Under the pieces are notes generated by a model, which had not been told where the DNA came from, did not search any database, and worked only from the letters and a program-made list of their open reading frames with translations. Of a DNA stretch of 64,000 nucleotides, positions 1-8,685 are shown one piece after another. The position numbers and the translations under genes are program-made. Numbering within the stretch: position 1 is the stretch's first letter; each line of letters opens with the position of its first letter. This DNA is from Teichococcus wenyumeiae. GTDB taxonomy: Bacteria; Pseudomonadota; Alphaproteobacteria; Acetobacterales; Acetobacteraceae. The stretch is taken from assembly GCF_003696345.1 (NCBI RefSeq), contig NZ_RFLX01000005.1, positions 24,777 to 88,776 of the forward strand, in the 5' to 3' direction.

Positions 1-193
1 CCTGGTCGATTTCCTGCCCTATCGGCACCCGCTGTACCCGGGCGCTGCGGCTGCGCAGGGTTTCACGCACCGTTTCCTCCACCGTTTCCGTGCGGACGGA
101 AACGCGGACGCGGCCGGTTTCCAGCAGCTTCTTCTCGACCCGGAGTTGTTCCTCGCTCAGCGGGAGCATGGTCTCGGGCTGCTTGGCCGACAT
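1..193 (-). CDS. DUF2382 domain protein (5' end only; continues beyond window)
   Basis: The first 64 residues are visible, reading leftward off the window edge. They carry the DUF2382 (YsnF/AvaK) signature: an LPLSEEQLRVEKK stretch at about residues 10-22, then ETGRVRVSV and a run of charged beta/helix-forming residues. The family is linked to stress tolerance, with no defined biochemistry. The start is the ATG at 191-193. It lies downstream of, and on the same strand as, a YflT-like stress gene, a common pairing that supports a shared stress role. The remainder and any second domain cannot be seen. Confidence 0.8.
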   Translation of the reverse strand, partial: MSAKQPETMLPLSEEQLRVEKKLLETGRVRVSVRTETVEETVRETLRSRSARVQRVPIGQEIDQ

Positions 194-323
194 GATGGCT
201 CACCCCTCAGGACTGCACGGTATCAACGCGCCCGCCGGCACGCCGGTTCCAGCCGCAGCGGCGGCCGGTGGCTCCTTTGGTCAGGCGGAAGCTGGCGCCC
301 GTGATGCGTCTGCCGGGCTGTTC

Positions 324-815
324 TCAGCGCGGCGTGGTGTCGGCGATGTAGGACCGCGCCCGCCCATCGCCGACATCAGGCTCCCGCTGGCCGCTGCGCG
401 GCTGACCCGCACCGGGGCTCGAGGCCATGCCGCCCGGCGCGCCGGTGCCGGCGGCCGGCGGGACGTAATCCTTCCAGCCTTCCGCCCGCCACCGCGCCAA
501 GAGGCTGTCGAGATCGACGGCGCCATGGGAGGTGAAGACGCTCAGCACATGATCCACCTTGTCTTCTGGCAGTTCGACGGCCACCAGGTAGCTGCCGCGC
601 CGGATCGCCTCGGCATAGGCGTGGCGGGCGGAATCGGGAATGAACAGGTGCAGCATCGAGGTCCAGAAGCCGTCGTGCTCGTAGCCGTCGTCGGCTTTGT
701 CGGGGCCATGCAGGGTGATGTGGCTGCGGTCGATGGAATCGTGGCTCATCAGGTGGTGGATGACCGATTCGGCGGCGCCGCGCGTGCTGAAAAGGCCTGT
801 GATGGTGCGTGTCAT
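324..815 (-). CDS. YflT-like general stress domain protein
   Basis: This 163-residue soluble protein resembles the heat-induced stress protein YflT/GS17M family: an N-terminal TRTITGLFSTRGAAESV segment, then RRGSYLVAVELPED and SHGAVDLDSL. These fit a ferredoxin-like alpha/beta fold. The last ~45 residues are Gly/Pro/Ser-rich and probably disordered. I chose the ATG at 813-815 because a GGAAGGGAG ribosome site lies just upstream and the family begins with this TITGLF motif; the open frame itself runs further upstream. The DUF2382 gene follows 130 bp downstream on the same strand. Function is inferred only from family name and neighbour. Confidence 0.75.
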   Translation of the reverse strand: MTRTITGLFSTRGAAESVIHHLMSHDSIDRSHITLHGPDKADDGYEHDGFWTSMLHLFIPDSARHAYAEAIRRGSYLVAVELPEDKVDHVLSVFTSHGAVDLDSLLARWRAEGWKDYVPPAAGTGAPGGMASSPGAGQPRSGQREPDVGDGRARSYIADTTPR

Positions 816-987
816 GGGGTGCGCTCCCTTCCGCCCGCGCAGCGTGGCGCCCTGGCGGCATGGTGGGGTTCTTTTGCTGAACAAAACCCTGCCCCGCCAT
901 GGTCGTTGCAGCCGGTCCCGCTGGCGCTGGTCCCCCGCCCGCCGGGCCGCTAGACATGCCGGGCCTTCCGCACAGGAGTTCCGAGCC

Positions 988-1410
988 TTGGCCGACATCC
1001 GCATCGACATCGGTGGCGAAATCTTCTCCGCCCGCTTCGAGGAAGCCGCCGCGCCGCAGACGGTGGCCCGCTTCCGCACCATGCTGCCCTACCGGGACCG
1101 CATCATCCATGTGCGCTGGAGCGGCGAGGCCTGCTGGATCCCGATGGGCGAGCGCGACCTGGGCGTGGGCTTCGAGAACGCCACCCGCCACCCGGCGCCG
1201 GGGCAGGTCATCGTCCATCCCGGCCATGTGACGAACATGAGCGAGACCGAGATCCTGGTGGCCTATGGCCCCTGCTCCTTCGGCTCCAAGGCGGGGCCAC
1301 TGGCCGGCAACCACTTCCTGACCATCACGGACGGGCTGGACCGGCTGGCCAATGTCTGCCGCTCCGTGCTCTGGGACGGCGCCAAGCAGATCACCTTCAG
1401 CGCCGCCTGA
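988..1410 (+). CDS. DUF3830 family protein
   Basis: This 140-residue protein matches the DUF3830 (cyclophilin-like fold) family: PQTVARFRTMLPYRD, HVRWSGEACWIPMG, FENATRHPAPGQV and LAGNHFLTITDGL are its conserved blocks. The start is TTG at 988, preceded by AGGAG at 974-978 (9-nt spacing), giving the N-terminus ADIRIDIGGEIF expected of the family. In-frame start codons further upstream lack a ribosome site and add non-family sequence. Members are often found near decarboxylase or amidohydrolase genes, but no such partner lies here. The function is unknown. Confidence 0.8.
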   Translation: MADIRIDIGGEIFSARFEEAAAPQTVARFRTMLPYRDRIIHVRWSGEACWIPMGERDLGVGFENATRHPAPGQVIVHPGHVTNMSETEILVAYGPCSFGSKAGPLAGNHFLTITDGLDRLANVCRSVLWDGAKQITFSAA

Positions 1411-1549
1411 GGCGCCAGGGCGGCCCCTCACAAGCCCGAGGCGGCCGCCCCCCCTACCCTCCTGGCACCGGCCCGCTGACGCCCTGGCCGCCAGGAAGCG
1501 CCGCTGAAATCCCTTGGCGGCGGCGCCCGGTGGCGGCAGAGACGCCGGC

Positions 1550-2359
1550 ATGACCCTGCCGCCGCGCCGCCTGCCGCCCCGTCCTTCCCCCGCCCCGCGC
1601 GACCCCGCGCCCGCCGCCCCGCCGCGCCCGCCCCAGCCGCGCGCGCCGGAGCCGGACCGGATCTGCGGCCCCGTGGCGGTCGCCGCCCTTTTCGCGCACC
1701 GGCCGCAGGCGGCGCTGCGGCTCTTCTACCTGCCGACCCGGCGGCTGGAGGCCGGTCCTTTCTGCGCCCAGCTCGCCCGCACCCGGAAGCCCTACCGGGA
1801 AGTGCCGGCGGCGGAGCTGGCCAAGATCGCCGGCACGATGCATCACGGCGGCATCGTCGCCATCGCCCAGCCGCGTGCCGTGCCTGCCCTGCCGGCCGCC
1901 GAGGCGCTGCCGGGCAAGCTGCTGCCGGTGCTGGACGGCATCGGCAACCCGCACAACCTGGGCGCCATCGCCCGCTCGGCGGCCTTCTTCGGCTGCGAGG
2001 CGATGGTGATCTCGGGCGACCCGCGCCAGGCTGGCCTTTCGGATTCCGCCTGGCGCACCAGCGAGGGTGGGCTGGAGGCCCTCTCCCTCTACCGCGCCGC
2101 CGACCTGCCCGCCGCCCTGGCCGCCCTGGCGCCGCGCTTCCTGACGGTGGCCGCCGTGGCGCGCGGGGGCGAGCCGCCCGAGGCCCTGGCGGATGACCCC
2201 CGCTCCGTGGCGCTGGTGCTGGGCAACGAGGAACAGGGGCTGGCGGCTTCCACCATCGCCGCCTGCGAACGGCAGGTCACGCTGCCCGGTTCCGGCGCCG
2301 TGGAAAGCCTGAATGTCTCGGTGGCGGCGGCGGTGCTGATGCATGCGCTGCGGCGATGA
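1550..2359 (+). CDS. SpoU/TrmH-family 2'-O-methyltransferase
   Basis: This RNA ribose 2'-O-methyltransferase of the SPOUT class has 269 residues. After a basic, proline-rich N-terminal tail (about 35 residues) comes a SpoU substrate-binding domain (about residues 36-110, ending MHHGGIVAIAQPR). The catalytic knotted domain follows: DGIGNPHNLGAIARSAAFFG carries the motif 1 Asn and Arg, LVLGNEEQGL is motif 2, and GAVESLNVSVAAAVLMH is motif 3 of the SAM-binding knot. It is close to RlmB/TrmH-type enzymes, but the exact target (23S rRNA or tRNA) cannot be read from sequence. The start is taken at ATG 1550; an in-frame TTG at 1514 is possible. Confidence 0.85.
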   Translation: MTLPPRRLPPRPSPAPRDPAPAAPPRPPQPRAPEPDRICGPVAVAALFAHRPQAALRLFYLPTRRLEAGPFCAQLARTRKPYREVPAAELAKIAGTMHHGGIVAIAQPRAVPALPAAEALPGKLLPVLDGIGNPHNLGAIARSAAFFGCEAMVISGDPRQAGLSDSAWRTSEGGLEALSLYRAADLPAALAALAPRFLTVAAVARGGEPPEALADDPRSVALVLGNEEQGLAASTIAACERQVTLPGSGAVESLNVSVAAAVLMHALRR

Positions 2360-2448
2360 CACCCTTTCTGCGTCGCAAGAACCCCTTGCTCCGGCGATGA
2401 CAAAAGGGTGAAACCCCTGTCGGACCTCAGCCGGAGCCTCCCAAGACC

Positions 2449-3447
2449 ATGACCATCAGCCGTCGCGCCATCCTCGGCGCTGCCGCCACCTTGCCCTTCG
2501 CCACCCCCAGCATCCTGCGGGCGCAGGATAACTTCCCCTCCCGCACCCTGCGCATCGTCGTGCCCTACGCGGCCGGCGGCTCGGTGGACCTGACCGCCCG
2601 CCTGATCGCGGAAAAGCTGCAGGCCGAGCTTGGGCAAAGCGTGGTGGTGGACAACCGCGGCGGTGCCGGCGGCAACCTGGGCGTTTCCGAGGCCGCGCGC
2701 TCCGAGAAGGACGGCCACACCATGGTGCTGGCCTCCGCCTCCATCCTCTGCGCCAACAAGTTCCTGTACCGGAAGTCGATGCCGATCGACCCGATCAAGG
2801 ACCTGGGCCCCATCACCCGCGTGACCACCGGCACGGTGTTCATGACGGTGAATGCCAACAGCCCCTACAAGACCTTCCAGGACGTCATCGCGGCGGCCAA
2901 GAAGGATCCGGGCAAGCTGACCATGGGCTCCTCCGGCACCGGCACGGTCAGCCACCTGACCATCGCCAAGGTCTGCAAGGTGACGGGCGCCGACATCACC
3001 CATGTGCCCTATCGCGGCGGCGCCCCGGCACTGCAGGACCTGCTGGCCGGCAACATCGACATGATGTTCGACGTCATCCCGCTCTCGATGTCCAACGTGC
3101 GCGAAGGCCGCCTGCGCGTCCTGGCCGCCGCCTCGGCCGAGCGCGTGACCTATTCGCCGGAACTGAAGGACGTGCCGGCGATGAAGGAGCTGCTGCCCGG
3201 CAGCAACATCGACATGCAGTCCTGGTACGGCATGAACCTGCCGGCCGGCGTGCCCGCCGACCGCGTGGCCAAGCTGCACGCGGCGATGGTGAAGGTGGTG
3301 GATAACAACGACTTCCGCGGCAAGATGGAGCCCAACGGCTTCACCACCGTGGTGGATGCGAGCCCCGCCGCCTATGGCACCTACATGCAGGAGCAGGAAA
3401 AGTTCTGGAAGGGCCTGGTCGAGGATTCGGGCGCCAGCCTGGACTGA
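2449..3447 (+). CDS. TctC/Bug-family tripartite tricarboxylate transporter substrate-binding protein
   Basis: This 332-residue periplasmic binding protein belongs to the TctC (Bug) family. An N-terminal Tat-like signal (SRRAILGAAATLPF, cleavage near LRAQ at about residue 25) precedes the typical RTLRIVVPYAAGGSVD ligand-loop motif, VVDNRGGAGGNLG and HVPYRGGAPALQDLLAG. Such proteins bind carboxylates for TctAB permeases, but no tctA/tctB genes lie nearby, so it is an orphan receptor, as is common for this expanded family. The ligand is unknown. A family A repeat element follows directly. Confidence 0.93.
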   Translation: MTISRRAILGAAATLPFATPSILRAQDNFPSRTLRIVVPYAAGGSVDLTARLIAEKLQAELGQSVVVDNRGGAGGNLGVSEAARSEKDGHTMVLASASILCANKFLYRKSMPIDPIKDLGPITRVTTGTVFMTVNANSPYKTFQDVIAAAKKDPGKLTMGSSGTGTVSHLTIAKVCKVTGADITHVPYRGGAPALQDLLAGNIDMMFDVIPLSMSNVREGRLRVLAAASAERVTYSPELKDVPAMKELLPGSNIDMQSWYGMNLPAGVPADRVAKLHAAMVKVVDNNDFRGKMEPNGFTTVVDASPAAYGTYMQEQEKFWKGLVEDSGASLD

Positions 3448-3472
3448 TCGCCGGACAGGCGGGCGGGCGGGG

Positions 3473-3709
3473 CCAAAGAGGGCTCCGCCCTCTCTGGACA
3501 CTCCCGCTGGGGTGACAGTGTCACCCCAGGCCCCGCCATCTGTCTGGCGGCGTGTCCCGCCGGAGGTCCATGCGGCCTTCGGATCTTCCGGGAAGCCTGC
3601 GGCCCAGGCCACGCGCCGGCCCGGGCGGCCCAAGTGAAAACTGACAGCGGGGCCCCGGGGTGGACTGTCCACCCCGGCGGGGGTTCCAAGGGGGCGGCGC
3701 CCCCTTGGC
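3473..3709. repeat. Family A paired-hairpin intergenic element, copy 1
   Basis: This 327-bp gap holds no gene. It contains four hairpins: 3473-3497 (arms CCA-AGAGGGC with one mismatch), 3507-3529 (arms CTGGGGTGACA, 1-nt centre), 3655-3677 (arms CCGGGGTGGAC, 1-nt centre) and 3686-3708 (arms CCAAGGGGGCG). The left pair reads toward the right pair as an inverted duplicate: each 23-mer is flanked on its inner side by a CCCCGC...CAGTT-like tail. The inner segment contains a CGCCGGAGGTCCATG core shared with the other copies. It lies between two co-directional genes and could terminate the tctC transcript. Confidence 0.75.
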
Positions 3710-3774
3710 CCCGGATGACATTTCGTGTCTCCCCCTTTTGAGCCCTGGCAGCCGCACCCCCGACCTGTTACCGG

Positions 3775-4404
3775 ATGTTCATGTTGGAAGACTGGACATC
3801 GGGCTTCGAGGCCTGGTTGCGCGCGCATGCCGCCTGGGGTGCGCCGCTGACCTTCGTGATCGCCTTCCTGGAATCCTTCCCCATCGTCAGCATCCTGGTG
3901 CCTTCCACGGCGCTGCTGCTGGGCATCGGCGCGCTGCTGGGGGCGGAGATCCTGCCCCCCGGCCCGGTGCTGCTGGCCTGCGTGGCGGGCGGCATTCTGG
4001 GCGATGCGGCGGGCTACTGGCTATCGCGCGCCATTGGCGGGCGGCGGGTGCGGCGCTGGCTGCCGGCCTCCTGCCGCCGGCCTTATGCCTGGTCCGTGGT
4101 GGTGTTCCGCCGCTGGGGCTGGTGGGCGGTCTTCATCGGCCGCTTCCTGGGCCCGATGCGCGCCGTGACGCCGTTGGTCGCCGGCGTCACCGGCATGGGG
4201 CAGCGCCGCTTCCAGAGTGCCAATATCCTCTCCGCCCTGATCTGGGCCCCGGTGATGCTGATGCCGGGCAGCATCGGCGGCTGGCTGGCGCGGCAGATGG
4301 GACCGGAGACCAATCCGCTGGCCCTCGCAGCCGTGCTGGGCGGCATCGTGCTGCTCTGGCTGGGCTGGCAGCGCTTCCGCCCCCGTATCGCCGCGCCCCG
4401 CTGA
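3775..4404 (+). CDS. DedA-family membrane protein
   Basis: This 209-residue inner-membrane protein has the DedA (VTT/SNARE-associated) fold: LTFVIAFLESFPIVSILVPST is the re-entrant loop with its conserved Glu and Pro, followed by AGGILGDAAGYWLSR and a GRFLGPMRAVTPLVAGVTGM box with the key Arg residues. DedA proteins act in phospholipid/undecaprenyl-phosphate flipping and proton-motive-force homeostasis. The start is ATG 3775 (ATG 3781 is also possible). It heads a same-strand row with a TerC-family gene (33 bp later) and a smaller YqaA-like VTT protein. Confidence 0.88.
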   Translation: MFMLEDWTSGFEAWLRAHAAWGAPLTFVIAFLESFPIVSILVPSTALLLGIGALLGAEILPPGPVLLACVAGGILGDAAGYWLSRAIGGRRVRRWLPASCRRPYAWSVVVFRRWGWWAVFIGRFLGPMRAVTPLVAGVTGMGQRRFQSANILSALIWAPVMLMPGSIGGWLARQMGPETNPLALAAVLGGIVLLWLGWQRFRPRIAAPR

Positions 4405-4436
4405 CCACGACCGCTTTCCGAGGCTGATAGCCGTCC

Positions 4437-5999
4437 ATGGAATGGATTGCCGACCCCACCGCCTGGCTGGGCCTGGGGACCTTGATCGTGCTGGAGCTGG
4501 TGCTCGGCATCGACAACCTGATCTTCATTGCCATCCTGGCGGACAAGCTGCCGCCGGAGCAGCGCAACCGCGCCCGCCTCATCGGCCTGGGGCTGGCGCT
4601 GCTGATGCGGCTGGGGCTGCTGGCGGCCATCTCCTGGATCGTGGGGCTGACGGCGCCGCTCTTCTCGGTGGCTGGCATCGCCATCAGCGGGCGCGGGCTG
4701 ATCCTGGTGCTGGGCGGCCTCTTCCTGCTGTTCAAGGCTACGATGGAGCTGCACGAGCGGCTGGAAGGCGGCCACGGGGCCAAGGAAGGCCCGCGCGTCT
4801 GGGCCAGCTTCTGGCAGGTGGTGGCGCAGATCGTGGTGCTGGACGCGGTCTTCTCGCTGGATTCCGTCATCACGGCCGTCGGCATGGTGCAGCACCTGTC
4901 CATCATGTACATCGCGGTGGTGGTGGCCATGGCGGTAATGGTGGCCGCCAGCCGGCCGCTGATGCGCTTCGTCTCGGCGCATCCGACGGTGGTGATCCTT
5001 TGCCTCGGCTTCCTGCTGATGATCGGCTTCAGCCTGATCGTCGAGGGCCTCGGCTTCCACTTCCCCAAGGGCTATCTCTACGCCGCCATCGGCTTCTCCA
5101 TCCTGATCGAGGCCTTCAACCAGCTCGCCCGGCGCGGCCATGCCCGCGCCATGAGCACCGGCGACCTGCGGGACCGCACGGCCATGGCCGTGCTGCGCCT
5201 GCTGGGCGGCGGCCAGGCGGAAGCCGAGCCGGCGCGCGAGGCGGATGGCGAACCCCCGCCGCCGCCGGCCTTCGGGCCGCAGGAACGCTCCATGGTGCAG
5301 GGCGTGATGGCGCTGGGGGAGCGGCCCGTGCGCTCGATCATGACGCCGCGCAACGAGGTGGTCTGGCTGGATATCGAGGACCCGCCGGCCGAGCACCGCC
5401 GCACCCTGGTGGAAAGCGGCCGCTCCCGCCTGCTGGTCTGCCGCGGCCGGGTGGAGGAGATCGTCGGCGTCGCCCTGGCCAAGGACCTGCTGCGGGACCT
5501 GCTGGAGCATGGCGCCATCGACCCCGCCCGCTCCATCCGCCCGCCGCTGGTGGTGCATGACCGGCTGGACGTGCTGCGGCTGATGGAGCGGCTGCGCGGC
5601 GCCCCGGTGCAGATGGCGGTGGTGCTGGACGAATACGGCACGCTGCAAGGTGTCGCCACGCCCACCGATATCTTCGAGGCCATCGCCGGCGAATTCCCCG
5701 AGGGCGAGGCCGGCCTGCCGCTGATGGAGCAGCAGGCCGATGGCGTATGGCTGCTGGACGCGCATCTGGATCTGCACAGCCTGGACCGCCAGCTCGGCAC
5801 CCGGCTGGCGGATGAGGCGGGGCAGTATTCCACCGTCTCCGGCTATCTGATGGCCCGGCTGGGCCGGCTGCCGGTGCTGGGGGACGTGGTGCAGGTGCCG
5901 CAGGAATCCGGCAGCCTGGCCTTTGAGGTGACGGCGGTGCAGGGCTTCCGCCCCGCGCGCCTGCGGCTGCGCCAGAACCCCGCCGAAGCCCAGGGCTGA
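4437..5999 (+). CDS. TerC-family membrane protein with CBS pair and CorC/HlyC domain
   Basis: This 520-residue protein has the YoaE/YegH architecture. Residues 1-240 form a TerC domain with about seven membrane helices, including the acidic motifs [11 protein letters not shown] and [16 protein letters not shown] that are thought to handle metal ions. After a Pro-rich linker comes a CBS pair (about residues 280-410, starting [20 protein letters not shown]) and a C-terminal transporter-associated CorC/HlyC domain (about 425-515). TerC relatives such as Alx export manganese; the substrate here is unproven. The protein sits between two VTT-fold proteins with 9 bp to the downstream gene, so co-transcription is likely. 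Confidence 0.9.
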   Translation: MEWIADPTAWLGLGTLIVLELVLGIDNLIFIAILADKLPPEQRNRARLIGLGLALLMRLGLLAAISWIVGLTAPLFSVAGIAISGRGLILVLGGLFLLFKATMELHERLEGGHGAKEGPRVWASFWQVVAQIVVLDAVFSLDSVITAVGMVQHLSIMYIAVVVAMAVMVAASRPLMRFVSAHPTVVILCLGFLLMIGFSLIVEGLGFHFPKGYLYAAIGFSILIEAFNQLARRGHARAMSTGDLRDRTAMAVLRLLGGGQAEAEPAREADGEPPPPPAFGPQERSMVQGVMALGERPVRSIMTPRNEVVWLDIEDPPAEHRRTLVESGRSRLLVCRGRVEEIVGVALAKDLLRDLLEHGAIDPARSIRPPLVVHDRLDVLRLMERLRGAPVQMAVVLDEYGTLQGVATPTDIFEAIAGEFPEGEAGLPLMEQQADGVWLLDAHLDLHSLDRQLGTRLADEAGQYSTVSGYLMARLGRLPVLGDVVQVPQESGSLAFEVTAVQGFRPARLRLRQNPAEAQG

Positions 6000-6008
6000 G
6001 CCGCGCCG

Positions 6009-6437
6009 GTGGAGGCCCTGGCGGCCTATGGCGGGCTCTTCGCCGCCGCCTTCCTGGCCGCCACCCTGCTGCCGGCGCAGTCCGAGGCGCTGCTGGCCGC
6101 CCTGCTGCTCGGCGGCCAGCACCCGGCCTGGGCGCTGGTGGCCGTGGCGGGGGCCGGGAATGTCGGCGGATCGCTGGTCAATTACGGGCTGGGGCGGGGG
6201 CTGGAGCGGTTCAGCGAACGGCGCTGGTTTCCCGTCTCCGCCGCCGCCCTGGCCCGGGCGCAGCACGCCTATGCCCGCCATGGCCGCTGGGTGCTGCTGC
6301 TGAGCTGGCTACCGGTGGTGGGGGACCCACTGACCCTGGTGGCCGGGGTGATGCGGGAAAAGCTCTGGGTCTTCCTGCTGCTGGTGACGCTGGGCAAGGT
6401 CGGCCGCTATGCCGCGCTGGCGGCGATGCTGGGCTGA
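6009..6437 (+). CDS. YqaA-like small DedA/VTT-family membrane protein
   Basis: This 142-residue membrane protein starts at a GTG at 6009, 9 bp after the TerC-family stop. It has the short YqaA-type VTT layout: a first helix AAFLAATLLPAQSEALLAAL with the conserved Pro and Glu, a GAGNVGGSLVNYGLGRGLE loop, and a LLSWLPVVGDPLTLVAGVMR box with the conserved Pro-Gly-Asp cluster. E. coli YqaA is of similar size. It is probably the last gene of a DedA-TerC-YqaA transcription unit. Transport substrate is unknown. Confidence 0.82.
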   Translation: MEALAAYGGLFAAAFLAATLLPAQSEALLAALLLGGQHPAWALVAVAGAGNVGGSLVNYGLGRGLERFSERRWFPVSAAALARAQHAYARHGRWVLLLSWLPVVGDPLTLVAGVMREKLWVFLLLVTLGKVGRYAALAAMLG

Positions 6438-6555
6438 GGCCGGCAGGCTGGCTTGATACATGGAGCCGGGATGACGGCATCCTTACGGGCCTGCACAGCC
6501 CCGCCCGAGGGGGTTATAGGATAGGGCCGACTGAACGCCGCACCGGATCTCTGCC

Positions 6556-8598
6556 ATGCCCGATATGCTTCGCCCCCCCGAGCGGGACCGCCTGATCGCT
6601 TATCTTGAGCGGAATCTGGCGCGCCCCCGGCAGCTCGGCGGGAGGGAGGTGCTGGCGCTGCGCGACAATCCTGCCGGCGGCTCGCCCGAGGCCGAGCTGT
6701 GCTGGACGGCCGATGCGGCGGCGGCGGTGGAGCTGCTCTCCATGCCCGCCCTGCGGCCACGCTGGGCCGCGCTGGGGGACGGGCTGACCGACTTCCTGCT
6801 GGCCATGGGCGAGGACACGCTGCTGCATGACCGCACCGCCCGCACCGGCTGCGTGGTGGACAACCTGGACCCGCGCGAATTCCGGGTGCTGACCGGCACG
6901 CATGAATTCACCGGCGACCTGTCGCGCGGCCTGGTGCGGCAGGCGCTGCGCGGCCCCGCCGCCAGCCGCCACAGCGGCCCGGCCACGGTGCGGGAGGTGC
7001 TGCATACCGGCAACCTGGTGGAATTCCGCATCGGCAAGAGCAGCCATTGCCTGGATGTGGAAGACACCGTCGTCCGCTTCGGGCTGGTGCCGCAGGAAGG
7101 CGGCGGCGTGGTGCTCTTCCATGAAAGCGAGCTGCGCGCCCCGCATGGCCTGCTGCGGCGGGAAGGCGTGGTCGGCACGCTGCGCTACGAATACATCGTG
7201 AGGCCGGAAGACCCGCGCCTCGGGCTGCGCGTCTCGCTGCAGGCGGCGCGCGGCGTGTCGCTGAGCGAGGTGCGCGTCACCACCGCGCTGGACGAGCTGT
7301 CCGGCGGCCCGCCGGAGCGCCCCTTCGGCCGCATCGTGCTGGGCGCCGAGGGCCGCCTGCGCCCGCTGCGGCTGGAGGCCGAGACCCTGGCCAACCTGCA
7401 CCAGGGCCCGGCCCATTCGCTGAGCCTGGTGGAGGAAGCGCAACCCGCCGCCGCCACCGGCCTGCACCTGCACATGCCCTCCGCCCAGCGGCTGCGCAGC
7501 ATCAAGCTGGCGACGCGGGCGGTGGAGGGCGCGGTGCGGCCGCACTGGCTGCTGACCCGCTACCAGGCCGCCACCCTGCCGGCCGGCGAGAGCTTCACGG
7601 TGGAGGAGGAGCGGCTGCTGGCCGCCGGCACCCTGGCGGCTTCCGAGCACGCCTATGCCGCCCTGCTGGCCCAGCCGGCGCGGCTGGCCGGCCGCGACCC
7701 CGGCACCGGGGAAGCGCAGGGGCTGGCGCTCAATGCCGTGGCGGCGCAGCTGCTCTTCGCCACCAGCGGCGCCTATCAGGAAGCCGAAGCTCCGCCCCTG
7801 GCGCCGGAGCGGCTGGCGCGGCTGCGTGCCTGGTACGACCGGCATGTCCTGGCCTTCTTCGCCGCCATGGCCGATGCCGTGTCCGCCGATGCGCTGGCGG
7901 CGCCGCTGCGCCCCGGCCGCGTCGGGCTGCGCGGGCTGAGCTTCGCGTTGCTGTCGCTGGAGATGGTGACGCGCCTGCCCGCCGTGTCCGGCGCGCCCGA
8001 CTACCACGCGCTGCTGCGGACGGGGCTGGAGGCGCTGCTGGCACGGCAGGACACCACCGATTCCGAGGGCACCTTCACCGAGGCCGGCGGCGAGGCGGCG
8101 CTGGACGGCCATGCCGCCGCCATGCTGCTGCTGGCCCGGCTGGCGCTGCGGCAGCCGGAGGAACGGCTGGCGGCGGCGCTGCGGCTCGGCCTGGCGGCGC
8201 TGCGGCTCGGCCCCTCACTGCGCGGCGGGGAGCCGCGGGCGCAGCACCACCCGCTGCTGCGCCTGCGGCGCGCCGATGGCATCTGGTCCGGCGACGACGG
8301 CTTCCGCTCCGCCAAGCTGGGTGTGCTGATGCGCGCCATGGCGGTGCTGACGGAGGCCGAGAAGGCCGGCGCCGTGCCGCTGCAGCCGGCGGAGCGCGAG
8401 CATATGCAGGCCATCTTCGATACCTGCTTCCGGCTGCTGCGCGGCCGTGTGCGGCTGCAGGGGGAGGATCTGGAGGTGCTTTCCAGCCCCGTCGCCAGCG
8501 CCGGCGACGCCGCCACCCAGCCCCTGGTGCTGCTGGCGCTGCTCTCGCCGGACGAGGCGGCGCTGGCCGCCGGCGCGCCGGCGCAGCAGCCGGCCTGA
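6556..8598 (+). CDS. Large hypothetical protein, possible beta-sandwich plus alpha/alpha-barrel
   Basis: This 680-residue protein has no recognisable signal peptide or membrane segment and I do not recognise its family. Residues ~90-320 look beta-rich (alternating hydrophobic strands, e.g. TVREVLHTGNLVEFRIG, VVRFGLVPQEGGGVVLF, LGLRVSLQAARGVSLSEVRV). Residues ~370-660 are almost entirely helical with repeated Ala/Leu amphipathic helices, suggesting an alpha/alpha toroid. That order is seen in polysaccharide lyases and glycoside-processing enzymes, but no catalytic signature is visible. It lies just upstream of a DUF2272 lipoprotein on the same strand. The start is ATG 6556; the ribosome site is weak. 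Confidence 0.6.
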   Translation: MPDMLRPPERDRLIAYLERNLARPRQLGGREVLALRDNPAGGSPEAELCWTADAAAAVELLSMPALRPRWAALGDGLTDFLLAMGEDTLLHDRTARTGCVVDNLDPREFRVLTGTHEFTGDLSRGLVRQALRGPAASRHSGPATVREVLHTGNLVEFRIGKSSHCLDVEDTVVRFGLVPQEGGGVVLFHESELRAPHGLLRREGVVGTLRYEYIVRPEDPRLGLRVSLQAARGVSLSEVRVTTALDELSGGPPERPFGRIVLGAEGRLRPLRLEAETLANLHQGPAHSLSLVEEAQPAAATGLHLHMPSAQRLRSIKLATRAVEGAVRPHWLLTRYQAATLPAGESFTVEEERLLAAGTLAASEHAYAALLAQPARLAGRDPGTGEAQGLALNAVAAQLLFATSGAYQEAEAPPLAPERLARLRAWYDRHVLAFFAAMADAVSADALAAPLRPGRVGLRGLSFALLSLEMVTRLPAVSGAPDYHALLRTGLEALLARQDTTDSEGTFTEAGGEAALDGHAAAMLLLARLALRQPEERLAAALRLGLAALRLGPSLRGGEPRAQHHPLLRLRRADGIWSGDDGFRSAKLGVLMRAMAVLTEAEKAGAVPLQPAEREHMQAIFDTCFRLLRGRVRLQGEDLEVLSSPVASAGDAATQPLVLLALLSPDEAALAAGAPAQQPA

Positions 8599-8685
8599 AC
8601 CGGCGGAAAGCCCCGCCCCAGCTTGGAAGCGGCGGCCAGCGCGGCGATAAGGCGGCTCCGCGTCCACGGAGGAACCGTCGCGCCC

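Noticed and set aside
4083..6281. A 732-codon open frame on the - strand
   Set aside because: Antisense shadow of the TerC-family and YqaA-like genes; composition is low-complexity His/Gln/Arg and it matches no family.
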